DNA of 64,000 nt, from the NCBI GenBank assembly GCA_951217055.1, contig OX578280.1:1364001-1428000 (forward strand), read 5' to 3'. The translations under genes and the position numbers were made by a program. Positions within the stretch are counted from its first letter, which is position 1; every line of letters begins with the position of its first letter. Under the pieces are notes generated by a model that worked only from the letters and a program-made list of their open reading frames with translations, ran no database searches and was not told the origin of the DNA. Below are positions 1-11,794 of the stretch, in pieces. This DNA is from Gerris lacustris (lineage: Eukaryota > Arthropoda > Insecta > Hemiptera > Gerridae).

Positions 1-262
1 TGTAGTCCATTTAAATACGAATCTAACGATATAAGCCGTTTTCCCGGGAAAAATCTAGTTCCTGAGAAAATAGCTTAAAACGCGGACGGAGAGAGCCCGG
101 GTTCGATTCCCCGCGCAGGGGAAGTTATTTTTATGATAAATATTCATGAAATGGTCAATAATAATTAAATTTACATACGAAAATTAATAAATGGAGGTAA
201 ACTGAGCGAAGAAATTATAAACTTGTATATGAGAAAGTTTGTCTGAGTTGTCTCGGACCGAT
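1..262 (-). repeat. Dispersed repeat family A, partial copy cut by window edge
   Basis: This matches the copies at 14555-15176, 49455-50062 and 60478-60960, read in reverse. It carries the tRNA-like T-arm/B-box segment (GGTTCGATTCC near 98-113) followed by the family start with the TATATGAGAAAGTTTGTCTG motif. The other end lies outside the window. The family body has a hairpin end and a short CAGA-type run in longer copies. Family membership is seen directly by comparison; its transposon class is not known to me. Confidence 0.8.
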
Positions 263-1574
263 TTTTTGTTATAGTGTGAGCTATAATAAATGTATATATT
301 CTTGTACATAAATATTTAGGAGAATAACGAATTGTTGGTTTTTTTATATTATAAAGTTACACATAAGAAACAAAGGTGTTTTTTTAATTCCTCATGTCCT
401 TGTAAATTGTTTAACAGTATAATTATTAAAGTTATAATGGTTTTTTGATTCTTCAAAGGTAAATAGATCTTTTTAAAAAAGAAAATATCTAAGAATTAAG
501 ATATTTAATCTGGTGCTTGTTAAAAAAAAGCAATGCCAAAAGGACGGCAGGACTCGATAACGCGTCCGTTTTTATTGTGAGTCAAGCTAAAGGCCGGGGA
601 GGACGCGCCGGCGCGTCCAATCAGTACGGCCCATGCATATACCTCCGTCCTACTAATTAAACCAACGTTTTACCTCCGTCCTCAATGTGTTAAAAGAAAA
701 GAAGTAACTAGGATACATCAAGTAAAGTAGCTAGTCTAATCTAGAATGACTTCAATAATAAAAATAATATGGATGTTCAATGTTTACATGACGCTACAGT
801 ATAGCCAGTGACTCTACTATCTTTTTAATTAAAGATCTACTAATCATTGAACTTATTTAATAGAATTAACAAATATAAACAAAATATTTTATTATTAAAA
901 CGTTTATTTATTAAATATAACTTATTTAACTATAATATATAATGTTATAAGATAGAGATAATAGTATAAACTGTTCTTGCCAAAATAAGAGGTTATGAAA
1001 CACAGTGGTAAACACTGCCACTTTCTCTGCCTAGGCAGGGAAATATTTCCCTGCCTAGTCAGATAAAGTATTTTCCTGACTGTTTTAACTACTTTCCTGC
1101 CTGTTTTTAATAGTTTAATGACAAATCAGGGAAATAGTACTTTCCAGCCTAAAAACAGTTAAGTAATGTTTAATTTTGCTGCCGCGAGTAGATAAAATGT
1201 ATTAACAGTTCCTTACATAAAACTTTCGTGTTCGACAACTTCTAAAGAAACAAGGTTTAGTTTATAAAAGAATTTGTCAAGATAATTCTGTCTACCATAA
1301 GATGGAGCGGTTCCTTTTCCACGATATATCAGATAGGCTAGTTTTGAAGAAGAGAATTGCTCAGGTAGGAACAGACAGAGAAAAGCTTCTTTGGTAATCT
1401 GATTTAGATGTACGCGTCGTTAGCAATTAGGCTTCCATCCTTCACTCGAAATTCGATTTCTATTGGCTCTACAAAACAAACTTTGAACACTCTACTAAAG
1501 TAGCACAACTTCACTCCAAAGTATTATTTAGTAGAAACAAAAAAATATATAGATGTACTTATAAATGATTGCGT

Positions 1575-1575
<1 letters not shown>
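263..1575. other. AT-rich intergenic sequence with short palindromes
   Basis: No coding region is recognised. A GC-rich patch at about 538-690 contains the perfect 18-bp palindrome GGACGCGCCGGCGCGTCC at 601-618 and repeated ACCTCCGTCCT blocks, probably a small decayed inverted-repeat element. A second patch at about 1020-1150 repeats the TTTCCCTGCCTAG motif in both orientations. The rest is AT-rich without visible structure. Confidence 0.5.

Positions 1576-1623
<48 letters not shown>
1576..1623. repeat. (AAT)n microsatellite
   Basis: An uninterrupted run of about 16 AAT/ATA units. Confidence 0.95.
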
Positions 1624-1877
1624 TTTATTTCCACCAAAAAGACAGAACCAATATAAAAAATAAATAAATAAATTACATGGTGAGAGCCCTCAGTAGGTGT
1701 AGTTTTTACCTAGAGAGAGGACCCTGTCTCGACTTATTTAGTATGAGTTATAAATATTGTACCATAATAACCTTTTAACATAAAATACATTTTTTTTTTA
1801 ATTATAATTTTTTTTTTCGTATTGAGACCAACCTTATTCCTGTCACCTCTATATATTATCTATTCTTTAAGCAATTT

Positions 1878-2800
1878 TGTTTCCAAGTTTGCCGAAGGTA
1901 ACAAAACCTAGCTGATCGTTCTAGGGATGAAAATATTTTGTCTTTCATTTCAAAAATTCCGAAACAGAAATCCGTTTCAGACATCAGGGAACATTTTTGG
2001 TTCCGTGTCAATCTATCGGTCTGCCTGTCGCTCAATTTTTGCAAACCAACATAAAAACGACACGTCATATATTAATGAAATTTGTATGGTAGGTCAAAAT
2101 TAGCTCACTGTTGATCCCATATAAGTTTCAACCATCTGCGCCCATTTCTTCCTCTTCAACATGCACACAAACATACATTAATTTACACCTATATCTTCAA
2201 AAGTATACTCATCTGATTTTTAAGTAATTTGGACAGTTCTTTGAAAGTAGCCCACAGATAGCCCTAGATTAATTTCAGAACGACCACTTCTTAAAACTTT
2301 TTTCGAAGAAGATATCAGTTTATTTTTTGTTTTGTTTTGTTTACACGAATAAATGTATATCAATTTAACAAAATTTAATTTACACAGGAGGTTGAAATTA
2401 ATCTAGGACTATCTATGGATTACTTTCGACAAACTATACAAATTTCTTCAAAATCAGATCGAAGTACCTTCGAAAATATAGGTGTAAATAAATTTATGTT
2501 TGTGCGCATTTGAAAGAGAAACAAATGGGCGAAGAAATTTGAAACTTATTACTGGACCGACAATCGGCTAATTGTGACTTTACCATCGAAACTTTATTCA
2601 AATCTGACGTGTAGTTTTTATGAAATTTTATTAAACAAAATTTAAACGACAGAGAGAGATTGGACCAAAAATGTTCGCTACTGTCTCAAAAGGATTTCTG
2701 TCTTGGAATTTCTCTAACCACCTCTAAATGGGAGACATAAAATATTTTGGCTCTTAAGAACGGTGACGTAGCTTCCGTTACCTCGACAGCTCGCAAGCTA
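1878..2800. repeat. Family E foldback element (two E arms facing outward)
   Basis: The left arm (about 1878-2290) is the reverse complement of the right arm (about 2390-2800). Both carry the family E signatures: the GGATTTCTGTCTTGGAATTT segment, an ACAAACATA/TTTGTGCGCAT segment, and an outer end resembling GCTTCCGTTACC. The arms are diverged and separated by about 100 bp of AT-rich spacer. The arrangement is that of a foldback element with long inverted arms. No coding capacity was seen. Confidence 0.7.
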
Positions 2801-3229
2801 AATGTAAGGGATATTGGAGAATGCAGTCTAATAAACTTTAATATTGTATAAATGACCTCGTTGAAAATAAATAAACCTGTTTAAACAGACAATTTCGTTT
2901 GCATTCCTTTTCTGTATACTCTGTATGACGACAGTTATAAATACATTAGCAACGGAGCAAGAAAAATGACCAAACAAGACAGGCCTTTAACAAGTTTTAA
3001 TGGATATGACATTCTACAGCCGGCTCACCCAGTACAGCGCACCTTACGTCAAAAAACCACCTTTCTTAACTTGTAAATAATATACAAGTGAAGTTACTTC
3101 TACTTGTACCTAACCTAACAAATAATTACAAAACATTACGCGACCTGCGCAAGGTTAACTCCCGGACAAATTACTTCTTTTCCCCCTACAGCTTAACATG
3201 TCCAAGCCTTGAAATAGAAACTAGATTGT

Positions 3230-3263
<34 letters not shown>

Positions 3264-3779
3264 CGCGGGTAAATTCGTCTTGAGAAACCTGACAGTTCTT
3301 AATTAACTTTAATTGAAGCACATGTTCCGTAAATTGGAGTGTCACACAAATATAAATTCTATGACATTTTTTTATGAGAAGAGCGGTTTTTGTCGGAACA
3401 TATATATTGATATCTTCAAGGTTAATTATTGAAAGGAGTAATAAGAATTCTTAAAAAAAAGGATTTGTTACCGAGGTGAAATAATGTGCGTGACTGATGC
3501 GTCCGAGTCCAGAGTGAGATCAATCATAATATTATACCTTTAAAAGACGACTTGTCCTGATTGAAATCAAACGTTTAAAACAAAAGAAGAAAAAAAGATG
3601 AGTGTCGTTATCGATAACAAAACGGTCCATCCTTCGCAAAACTCATCGCATAATATTCAGTAGGTAGATTGGAATCAAAGTGTTAATTCAAATCTTTTGA
3701 TTTGTCTTTTCCATTTCGTCGTCAGCTAGTTCAAACAGTTTAGACAAACCACGAGTGAAGGGGATCTATCAGGATTAAT
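2801..3779. other. Unassigned AT-rich sequence with (TAC)n microsatellite
   Basis: Nothing coding is recognised. A (TAC)n tract of 11 units lies at 3231-3263 and gives a short threonine-rich open frame that is an artefact. Confidence 0.5.
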
Positions 3780-4200
3780 TGAGCTGAGCGAAGCGAAGCT
3801 CTTATACCACACTTTGCATTTGTTCGGACGCCTACTCCTCCTGAACGGCTGAACCGATCCGCACAAACTTCGGCACGGTCATAGTGACCAACCACAGGAA
3901 GGTATAAATCTGAAATGGTTCAATATAGTACATAGGGGTACAAAAGTTTCTTCCTGACCGGCTGAACCGATCCGCACAAAATTTGGCACAGTCATAATGA
4001 CCAACCACAGGAAGGTATTAATTTGAAGGGTCCAAATTGGTACACAGAGGTACGTGGTACGGAGTACAAAAGTTAAAATAGTATAATGTCCTTCATGATG
4101 CGTGTCGTTGGAAGCTCTTTAAGAGTTCAGTTATTGTTGTAAGTTCACTTTTGTCATACTTTCAATTAAGAGGGGGGTAAAATAGAGAAAGGGGGGGGGG
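3780..4200 (+). repeat. Dispersed repeat family S, copy 1 (uninterrupted)
   Basis: It begins near the near-palindrome GAGCTGAGCGAAGCGAAGCT and runs into two tandem units of about 115 bp (about 3845-3960 and 3961-4075). Both units contain GGCTGAACCGATCCGCACAA and GACCAACCACAGGAAGGTAT. It ends near a G-run at about 4189-4201. The reverse copy at 6861-7313 has the same order but is split by a MITE. This copy preserves the empty site (GGTATAAGAGC read on the minus strand). Confidence 0.75.
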
Positions 4201-5256
4201 GATTAGAAATAATACTACTTTCTATCCGATTTCAGCTGTTTATTAATAAAAATGTCTATTGTTAAAGATTAAAATGCACGCTCAGCTCAATATTGCAAGC
4301 AGATACTGCATTGCACACCTAGTAATAAATACACAAATAGTAAAATCTATTAGATGGAATCTCGTGGATTAAGCGTATCAACTTACAATTTAAACTTAAG
4401 CTTATCAACTTACAATGTTTGTAATCTCATGTAAAGCTATTAAGAGAAAATGCCATGTTGACATGTCATACCCCATGTATGTAATCAATTCGAAATCCTA
4501 GAAGGCCGTTGGATTCTGTCAAGAGTAAATTGTAGGTGGTAGAAGTGGATGATAATCTTATTAATAAAGGCCTGGTCAAACAGGTAGTGGACTGTTAACC
4601 GTCCGTCGCGGACTTGGGGTGTTCGAACAAACCACCAGGATGTTTAATCATTTGATCAGAATACTGCAATATTATAGAGCACAGAGTCCGCTTCCTGTTT
4701 CACCGGGTCTTTAATTTTATCGAATTCAAAAATGTTCGAGAAGTAATCGACTGCGAATGTGATTTGTCGAGAGTGATTAAGAGAGTACATTAACACGTCG
4801 ACTGCTATCGACAGAGATTGAAAACGGATGAAGATTTAATCCGAATTAAAATGATTATGCAAAGATTATTAGAATTTCGTTTATTAAACATGTTCGATTT
4901 ACTTTAGTAGATCACCATAAATTGTGGTTGCAACAAATTAATTGGAACGTCATCAATATTATACCCTTAATCATTATTTTAATAATTTTAAAAGATGATA
5001 GATAGTTTTCATCGGATATTTTCAATAATGACTCATATTGGCTAAAATTAGAATTAGCTCGAACTAATGACCCTCGATTACAGTCAGTAGTCATTGTCAC
5101 CGCTGGAGTGAGTCGCTGAGAGTTTCCGTTTACGGAGAGCTCAAATTACAATAATAAAAATATCGTAATTACTTGAAAACTATGTCTTTTACAATTCGTC
5201 GCCTTGCTCTCCTTAGACAATATTGACAAATCTAATATTTGACAAAGTAAACAATA
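4201..5256. other. Unassigned intergenic sequence
   Basis: AT-rich single-copy-looking DNA. Open frames here are at most about 65 codons and show no family features. Confidence 0.5.
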
Positions 5257-5688
5257 GGTTTGTTCCAACCCCGCTATTTGTACCGTCTTTTGTATCGTCC
5301 CTCGTATCGTTCGGGAATAGTTTAGGACAGGTTTTATACGCATGCGCTAACATTGTACTGTAGTAAAATCATGTCAGGTTGGAACGGGTTTAGGACTATA
5401 ATTCGCACTGTATGAAAAACATTCAAGGAAACCTAACAGTTTGGAAACCTTCCTGTTGATATTTATGACTATTGACATAACTGCGCATGTCATACAAACC
5501 AGTACATGGTATTGTCAGAGGATCGTTGGGACCGTACAGTGAACGGTTCGCAAACGATCCCTGCCGGGGTTGGAACAGTTTCGTGGACGGTACAAAACAC
5601 TGTCACAAGTCGGCTTGGAACGGCTTTTATCCATTGCGCATGCGCGTGAGGATCCCGCGGACGGTACAATGCATGGTTGGAACAAACC
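5257..5688. mobile_element. MITE with TIRs GGTTTGTTCCAACC and TA flanks
   Basis: The left end GGTTTGTTCCAACC is repeated inverted at the right end (GGTTGGAACAAACC). Similarity continues inward through a GTACCGTC motif on both sides. Both ends abut TA (5255-5256 and 5689-5690), as for Tc1/mariner-type insertion. At 432 bp with no transposase it is non-autonomous. Interior GCATGCGC motifs occur more than once. Open frames of up to 131 codons across it are incidental. Superfamily is inferred only from the TA flank. Confidence 0.75.
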
Positions 5689-6860
5689 TAATACATTTAA
5701 ACCACAGCAACAGAAAAAAAACAATAACATTGTCGCGGGAGATGAGTCATCATATGCGGTGCAATGGCTTTAAACATACTTTTTTGGTTATCTTAAGAAA
5801 TACGAAAATAACTCATTTTAAAATTGAAACTAAACCCACTAATTTAGTTACAAGAAACACCTTTAGAAGAAATAACAACTAATTACTGAGACAAGAGAAA
5901 AATAAGTAGAAACATACTATAATTACAGAGTAAATGAGTTATCCTGATGTTATATATGCGCCGGTAATAACTTATTTTTAAGGTAGCAAAAGGATTACTT
6001 ATGACCTTTTTGGTTAAGTCACAAAAACTATATTATGCCTTCAAGGCTTGAAATAATAATGTAGGAGTTTGTTTAAATGTTTTCTTGCATAAACCGGATG
6101 TGGGCAGACACAAAACATTGTGTTATTACCAGTGCACTTGTTTACATGTTAACAGTGACCACTAGTTATCAACCACTTTTCTCAAGATAATGACAAAAAA
6201 CACAAAAACAAAACAATCAGTGAGTTGAGACAGAGGTGTATAAATCTAACTACATACCTCCAGCTTTCTACAATATAGCTACTTTAGGTAGAGAGTCGTC
6301 ACTCTGTACTCCTAATTATTCTAGATAATTAGGTCTATAATTAGTCAAGCGACACAACACATCTCATACATATTTCTCGTAGAGTTACATAATATTATAT
6401 TCTTCTCAAGTTATCACGCTAACTAGTGCAACCAGACTCAGATTATAAGTTTCCTTTGCACTACAATAATAATTTTTCATGGGAGTTGTTGAAATGAACA
6501 TCAAATTATATTAATAATGTAAGTAAAATAAATAGATACAGATATAGAATCCAAATATGCTATCAAAAATATACATTCCAATTTGAAATTTTGAAGTTGG
6601 GTGGCCTGGGGGCAAAGTGGGTGGTTGCCCCTAGTGGGCGATTGCATGAAATCAAACTTCCCTTTGCGTGGTAGAGATCCCTCAAGTTTCAATAATTTAT
6701 CTCAAACAGTTCAAAAGTCCAAAGGGGGGGGGGGGGGAGGGGGGGAGGGACCATTGTACCACCCTGTATATTAAATAGCTGAAATTTAACAATAATAATT
6801 TTTATTTATAAACAGTTGAAATCGAATCAAAAATAGTAATACTTCTAAGTTTTAATTAAA
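5689..6860. other. Unassigned AT-rich sequence with G-rich tract
   Basis: No gene is recognised. A purine tract dominated by G lies at about 6723-6750. Confidence 0.5.
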
Positions 6861-7313
6861 AAGCATTTTTTTCCTGTTTTTCTATTTTACCCTCCTCTAA
6901 CTGTACTCTTAAAGAGCTTCCAACGACATGCAGCATGAAGGGCATATACTATTTTAATTTTTGTACCCCGTACCTCGTACCCCTGTGTACCAATTTGAAC
7001 CATTTCATATTTACACTTTCCCGTGGTTGATAACTATGACCGTGCCAAATTTTGTGCGGATCCGTTCAGCCGTTCAGCAGGTGTATGTGTCCAACTAAAT
7101 GCGTAGTATAAAGCTTAGTTTGCACGGGTCGAGTATTTTAGTATTAGTAGCCACGGTCGAGTAATTTAGTCAGTTTCGAGTATATAAATTTAGTAAGTAA
7201 CAAAGTGTCCAAACGTGTCAAGTACTAAATTACTAAACTGCTCTACTAAAATACTCAACCCGTGCAAACTAGGCTTAAGAGCTGAGCGAAGCGAAGCTCA
7301 ACGAGAAAGCTAT
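6861..7313 (-). repeat. Dispersed repeat family S, copy 2 (split by a MITE)
   Basis: This is the reverse-oriented counterpart of 3780-4200. It contains GACCGTGCCAAATTTTGTGC and CAGCCGTTCAGCAGG, and ends at GAGCTGAGCGAAGCGAAGCT. The segment 7112-7275 is absent from copy 1 and is flanked by duplicated TAA, so it was inserted here. Copy 2 has one of the two tandem units seen in copy 1. Confidence 0.75.
7112..7275. mobile_element. PIF/Harbinger-like MITE, 164 bp, TAA duplication
   Basis: The ends are AGCTTAGTTTGCACGGGT and, inverted, AGCCTAGTTTGCACGGGT, continuing into GAGTATTTTAGTA on both sides. TAA occurs at 7109-7111 and again at 7276-7278. Repeat family S copy 1 (near 3800) shows the empty site with a single TAA. 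A 3-bp TWA duplication is the PIF/Harbinger habit. No coding capacity. Confidence 0.85.
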
Positions 7314-7317
7314 TTAA

Positions 7318-8246
7318 CCCTTTAACGCTAACATTATTTTTTCGGCACTTAACACTAACCTACGTATTTTTTACGTACACGCAGTAGTTATCACAAATCT
7401 AAGTTAATATTTAGCAAACATTTTTATTTTTATTAATTATTTATATTTGGTGTTTATTTATTACTTATAATGAACACGATAAACACTTATCGTGTTCATT
7501 TATTAATTTATTACATTTTTATTAATCATTTTTAATATTTTTTATTATTTTTTTATTTTTTTTATTTTGTTATTATTATTTTGTTATTATTATTTTGTTA
7601 TTATTTATTTATTTTTATTGATTATGTGTTTATTTATTACTTTTTGTATTTATTTATTATATTTAGTAGTAGAAATTTATAACTCTTTAAGACTAACTAT
7701 ACGTAATATTTACGTGGTGACTTAATGAAAAATAATTGTCATTCCTCAATAACGCGTCGGGTGAGACTGAAGTGAGTATGTACTGCAACGGGAAGGTCTA
7801 GAGTCTAGACGAAGCACTGCTAAAGAGTAGAGATTGTGTGGTCGACAGTTTTTCTGTGATTCACATTTAACTAAAACCGTACGTAATGTTTACGTACAGT
7901 TAGCGTTTAAAGCCTAGTCCACACCAGTAGACACGTTGCGAGACATTTCTATAGACGGTCTCACAGACCGTCTATAGACATGTCTCGCAACGTGTCTATA
8001 GACATCTTCTGAGACCGTCTATGGTCTAGGTCTAGCGTCCACACTTGTAGACACGTTGCACAACATGCCTAACGTTGCACCATGTCTACCATTTAGAATG
8101 GAAAACCCTAGACATGCAATTTTTGGTCTAGCAACGAGACCGTAGACGCCGTTTGTCTCAGCCGATGTCTATAGACAAATCACTAGACATGTCTCTGAGA
8201 CCAAAATCGAGCAACATGTCTACTAGTGTGGGACAAGGCTTAAGGG
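7318..8246. mobile_element. piggyBac-like MITE with TTAA flanks, interrupted by a nested MITE
   Basis: It is bounded by TTAA at 7314-7317 and 8247-8250. The left end reads CCCTTTAACGCTAAC and the right end, once the nested insert is discounted, is its near-exact inverse (GTTAGCGTTTAAGGG). Subterminal TACGTA-type motifs (ACGTATTTTTTACGTAC; GTACGTAATGTTTACGTAC) occur near both ends and once inside. TTAA targets and CCC ends fit piggyBac. The interior is extremely AT-rich, with an internal ATAAACACTTATCGTGTTCAT palindrome region near 7468-7500, and has no transposase. Confidence 0.8.
7911..8240. mobile_element. PIF/Harbinger-like MITE, 330 bp, nested, TAA duplication
   Basis: TIRs AGCCTAGTCCACACCAGTAG and, inverted, AGCCTTGTCCCACACTAGTA. 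TAA lies at 7908-7910 and 8241-8243. The interior is packed with inverted and direct copies of GTCTATAGACA and GTTGC motifs, so the single strand could fold extensively. It lies 6 bp inside the right end of the piggyBac-like MITE and is therefore the younger insertion. Confidence 0.85.
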
Positions 8247-8250
8247 TTAA

Positions 8251-9091
8251 TGGACCCGTAATTTAATTTACACTATATTCAGACAAGTCGTTTACACTTT
8301 TCAATTATTTATTTGTTTTTTCTCTAATTGCGAAAGTCGAAAAAAAAAAAAAACTTAAAAGTGCCAGTAAAGATGTTTTACATTTTAGATATTTCATGTG
8401 TGATACCGAAACATTTATTTAAATAATAAAAACATGTAAAATATTCGCACAGAAAAAGGTACTTTCATCAAATTCATGGAAACTTGAGTAAGCGTATTTA
8501 TATATCAAAGAGTGAAGATAGTTAGACTGTTGAATATTGTGCCTTGTTTTGTTTGATCTCTCGAGCGTAATATTTCTCCAAGTTAAATCGAGCTGAAAAA
8601 GGTCATATAATATGGATATCAAGGGAATGTTTATATTTATAATGACTTCTATAAGAAGCGAACTTTGTAATTTAGAATATTTTATAGTTTACTTTAGTTT
8701 ATATTTGTTTAGTATTTGAATGTATACACGTATTAACAACATAGTGACAATCTACAAACTACACCCCATAATAAATCTATACAAAAACATACAAACGTAC
8801 ACTTATACAAATGGTTATGTTAATTATAAGAAAGATAAAGTAATTATTATATTATGAAGAGTTATTTGGAGTTATAAATCTAAAAATATTAAATGCTTTT
8901 CTCACTGGAACACAGAGAACTATAGCAATTTAAAAATTATATGAACAAAATTTAAGAATTTCAATTCAACTAAAAATAAAATATGTCGGATAAGATGTTA
9001 TTCAGAAGTATCAAGTGTCACAGAATGTGATTTCGTCAAACATTAATAAATAATTATTTCCAACAAATTATTATCAAACTAAAAAAAATTA
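8251..9091. other. Unassigned AT-rich sequence
   Basis: No gene recognised; a poly-A tract lies at about 8340-8353. Confidence 0.5.
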
Positions 9092-9446
9092 CAAGATAAA
9101 AACAACTTTTTATATTCTACGTTTTCAAATTTTTCTGTTAACTAAATAAAAAATCATAAATTTGAAACCCGTCAAAATGAAGATCGTAAATATGGGTCAT
9201 GTCAAAACAAATAAAAAAATCTTGCGGATTTTTTCCGAACTAACTTTCCATACAGCAAAACTTGCTGAAAACTAATTACATTCTGCTGAAAGATGGCTAA
9301 AAGTATTAAAATATTGCATTGTCATCGTGTTCTGAGCTATTCTAAAAGTTTCAAATGTTTAGCTGCTCGGGATGTCAGTTAAAAATCGATTGCAAGATTT
9401 TTATAGGACAAACAAACAAGAAAACAAGCAAATAATAACGTAGTAA
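9092..9446 (+). repeat. Dispersed repeat family R, copy 1 (empty-site copy)
   Basis: It shares GACCCGTCAAAATGAAGAT-like, CTGAAAGATGGCTAAAAGTA and TGTCATCGTGTTCTGAGCTA segments with the DNA on both sides of the BEL/Pao element, in the same order. The single AAAAC following GGGTCATGTC (about 9200) corresponds to the duplicated AAAAC around that element. The TATATTCTAC region near 9110-9121 corresponds to the 8-bp duplication around the MITE in copy 3. No coding capacity was recognised. Confidence 0.85.
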
Positions 9447-9960
9447 AATTGTCTGGATTAATGAACCGATGGATTGGTGTTTTAATAGATTTTTGCGCAT
9501 TATATTAGTGATTGTGCGCAATTTCAATTTCAAATAGAAAGAGAAGGAGCGTTGATAAGAGAAGCACGAATAGAGCAAGTGAAAAGTTGAAAGATTACCA
9601 ATTACAAGGAAGGACGCGAGCCACTTGAACCTGCAATATACCCAGTTATCCAACCAAAAATATCTCGACCAGATCGCATCTCATCAAGTGCTAATATCGA
9701 TAAAATCCTATTACAGGGATTATTCTTAAGTGGGACACATCATCATGTTAAACCATTTACAGTTTACATGGAGAGCTGGTCCTTTGACATTCATCCTTGC
9801 AACGGGATCCAATAATGCTGGTCCTTACATAATCTCGGTCTCCTCTAGATATACTCGTACAAGAACCAGTGTTATTTATTGCTTATTACTGCGTTATTTA
9901 CATGAATAATTCATCTTTCACACAGTTCAACCAAATCAGCTTAGCTGAGACTAGTTTACA

Positions 9961-9962
<2 letters not shown>
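9447..9962. other. Unassigned sequence
   Basis: Moderately AT-rich; no repeat partner or coding frame found in this window. Confidence 0.4.

Positions 9963-10032
<70 letters not shown>
9963..10032. repeat. (TA)n microsatellite
   Basis: A 70-bp uninterrupted TA run adjoining the CTACGGGAGACAG end of a tRNA-derived SINE. It produces the spurious IYIYIY open frames in this stretch. Confidence 0.97.
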
Positions 10033-10033
<1 letters not shown>

Positions 10034-10150
10034 TACGGGAGACAGAAACAGAGAAAAATTTGCACTGGCTTCTGGATTTGAACCACGGACCTTCATATTT
10101 CCAGTATGATGCTCTACCAGTTAAGCAAAGCCAGATATAAACTTTCCTCT
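10033..10150 (-). mobile_element. tRNA-derived SINE copy with near-complete tRNA-like head
   Basis: On the minus strand, positions 10135 to 10064 fold as a 72-nt tRNA. The 7-bp acceptor has one mismatch. The D-arm contains CTTAACTGGTAGAGC, the pol III A box. The anticodon stem TCATA/TATGA is perfect around a CTGGAAA loop with nominal anticodon GGA. The T-arm contains GGTTCAAATCC, the B box, with only 3 of 5 T-stem pairs. After the head come GCAAATTTTTCTCTG and the CTCCCGTAGT end, then the (TA)n tract. A serine anticodon without the long variable arm and the weak T-stem argue against a working tRNA gene. Related CTACGGG ends occur at 10344, 16289-16485 and 51068-51211. Confidence 0.8.
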
Positions 10151-10343
10151 GCGCGAACCTTAGATAATCCCAGTATTTAGCGTGAAATGTATTCTCAAAC
10201 CTAGGAACCGACATTTTTACGGCAGACCAACTAGACATGAGAAAGTTACGTTAGAAACTCGCCATTTGGCAACATCCACTCTTACTAGAGAAATATGAAA
10301 TCTCAACCTTCGGGCAGCGACATATAATTCAAACAATTTAAAC

Positions 10344-10386
10344 TACGGGAGACAGAAACAGAGAAAAATTTGCACTGGCTCCTGGT
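10344..10386 (-). mobile_element. Truncated copy of the same SINE tail
   Basis: It contains CTACGGGAGACAGAAACAGA and GCACTGGCTCCTGG, matching 10033-10076, then breaks off into a (TA)n tract. The tRNA-like head is missing. Confidence 0.75.
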
Positions 10387-11514
<1,128 letters not shown>

Positions 11515-11656
11515 GGAAAAATGAAAAAGTCTCTCCACGTAAAATTAACTTTTTAATAGCCAAAGCGGCTTTCAGCCTTATAAGGCCATCATCAGTGCCT
11601 AAAACTTTTGGCTATTAAAAAGTTAATTTTACGTGGAGAGACTTTTTCATTTTTCC
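11515..11656. repeat. Perfect 50-bp inverted repeat with 42-nt loop containing a hammerhead-like core
   Basis: Positions 11515-11564 are the exact reverse complement of 11607-11656. The loop, read on the minus strand, has CTGATGA (11595-11589), a TGGCCTTATAAGGCT helix, GAAA (11573-11570), then GCC-GCTTT-GGC. These are hammerhead-like elements, with one extra U next to stem II. A single-arm relative with the same loop is at 62030-62118. Perfect arms mean either recent origin or ongoing sequence homogenisation. The function is unknown. Confidence 0.85.
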
Positions 11657-11794
11657 TTCTATTTGAGTTTAATTCCAATTCTTAATATTGAATCTCTTAT
11701 GTCTGCTATTAAAAGTGCTAATAATTATTGTTATTTATTAAAATAATAAATAAAAACTGTGCAATGGACGAAAATGTGTATTTTTTTCCTACTG

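Noticed and set aside
98..125. A tRNA gene at the left edge
   Set aside because: Only the T-arm is convincing, and the same segment recurs in every family A copy.
5487..5882. 131-codon open frame near the 5.3-kb MITE
   Set aside because: It crosses the MITE boundary, competes with two other open frames in the same stretch, and has no recognisable motif.
10064..10135. A functional tRNA-Ser gene
   Set aside because: The T-stem is broken, the long variable arm expected of tRNA-Ser is missing, and it is fused to a SINE body.
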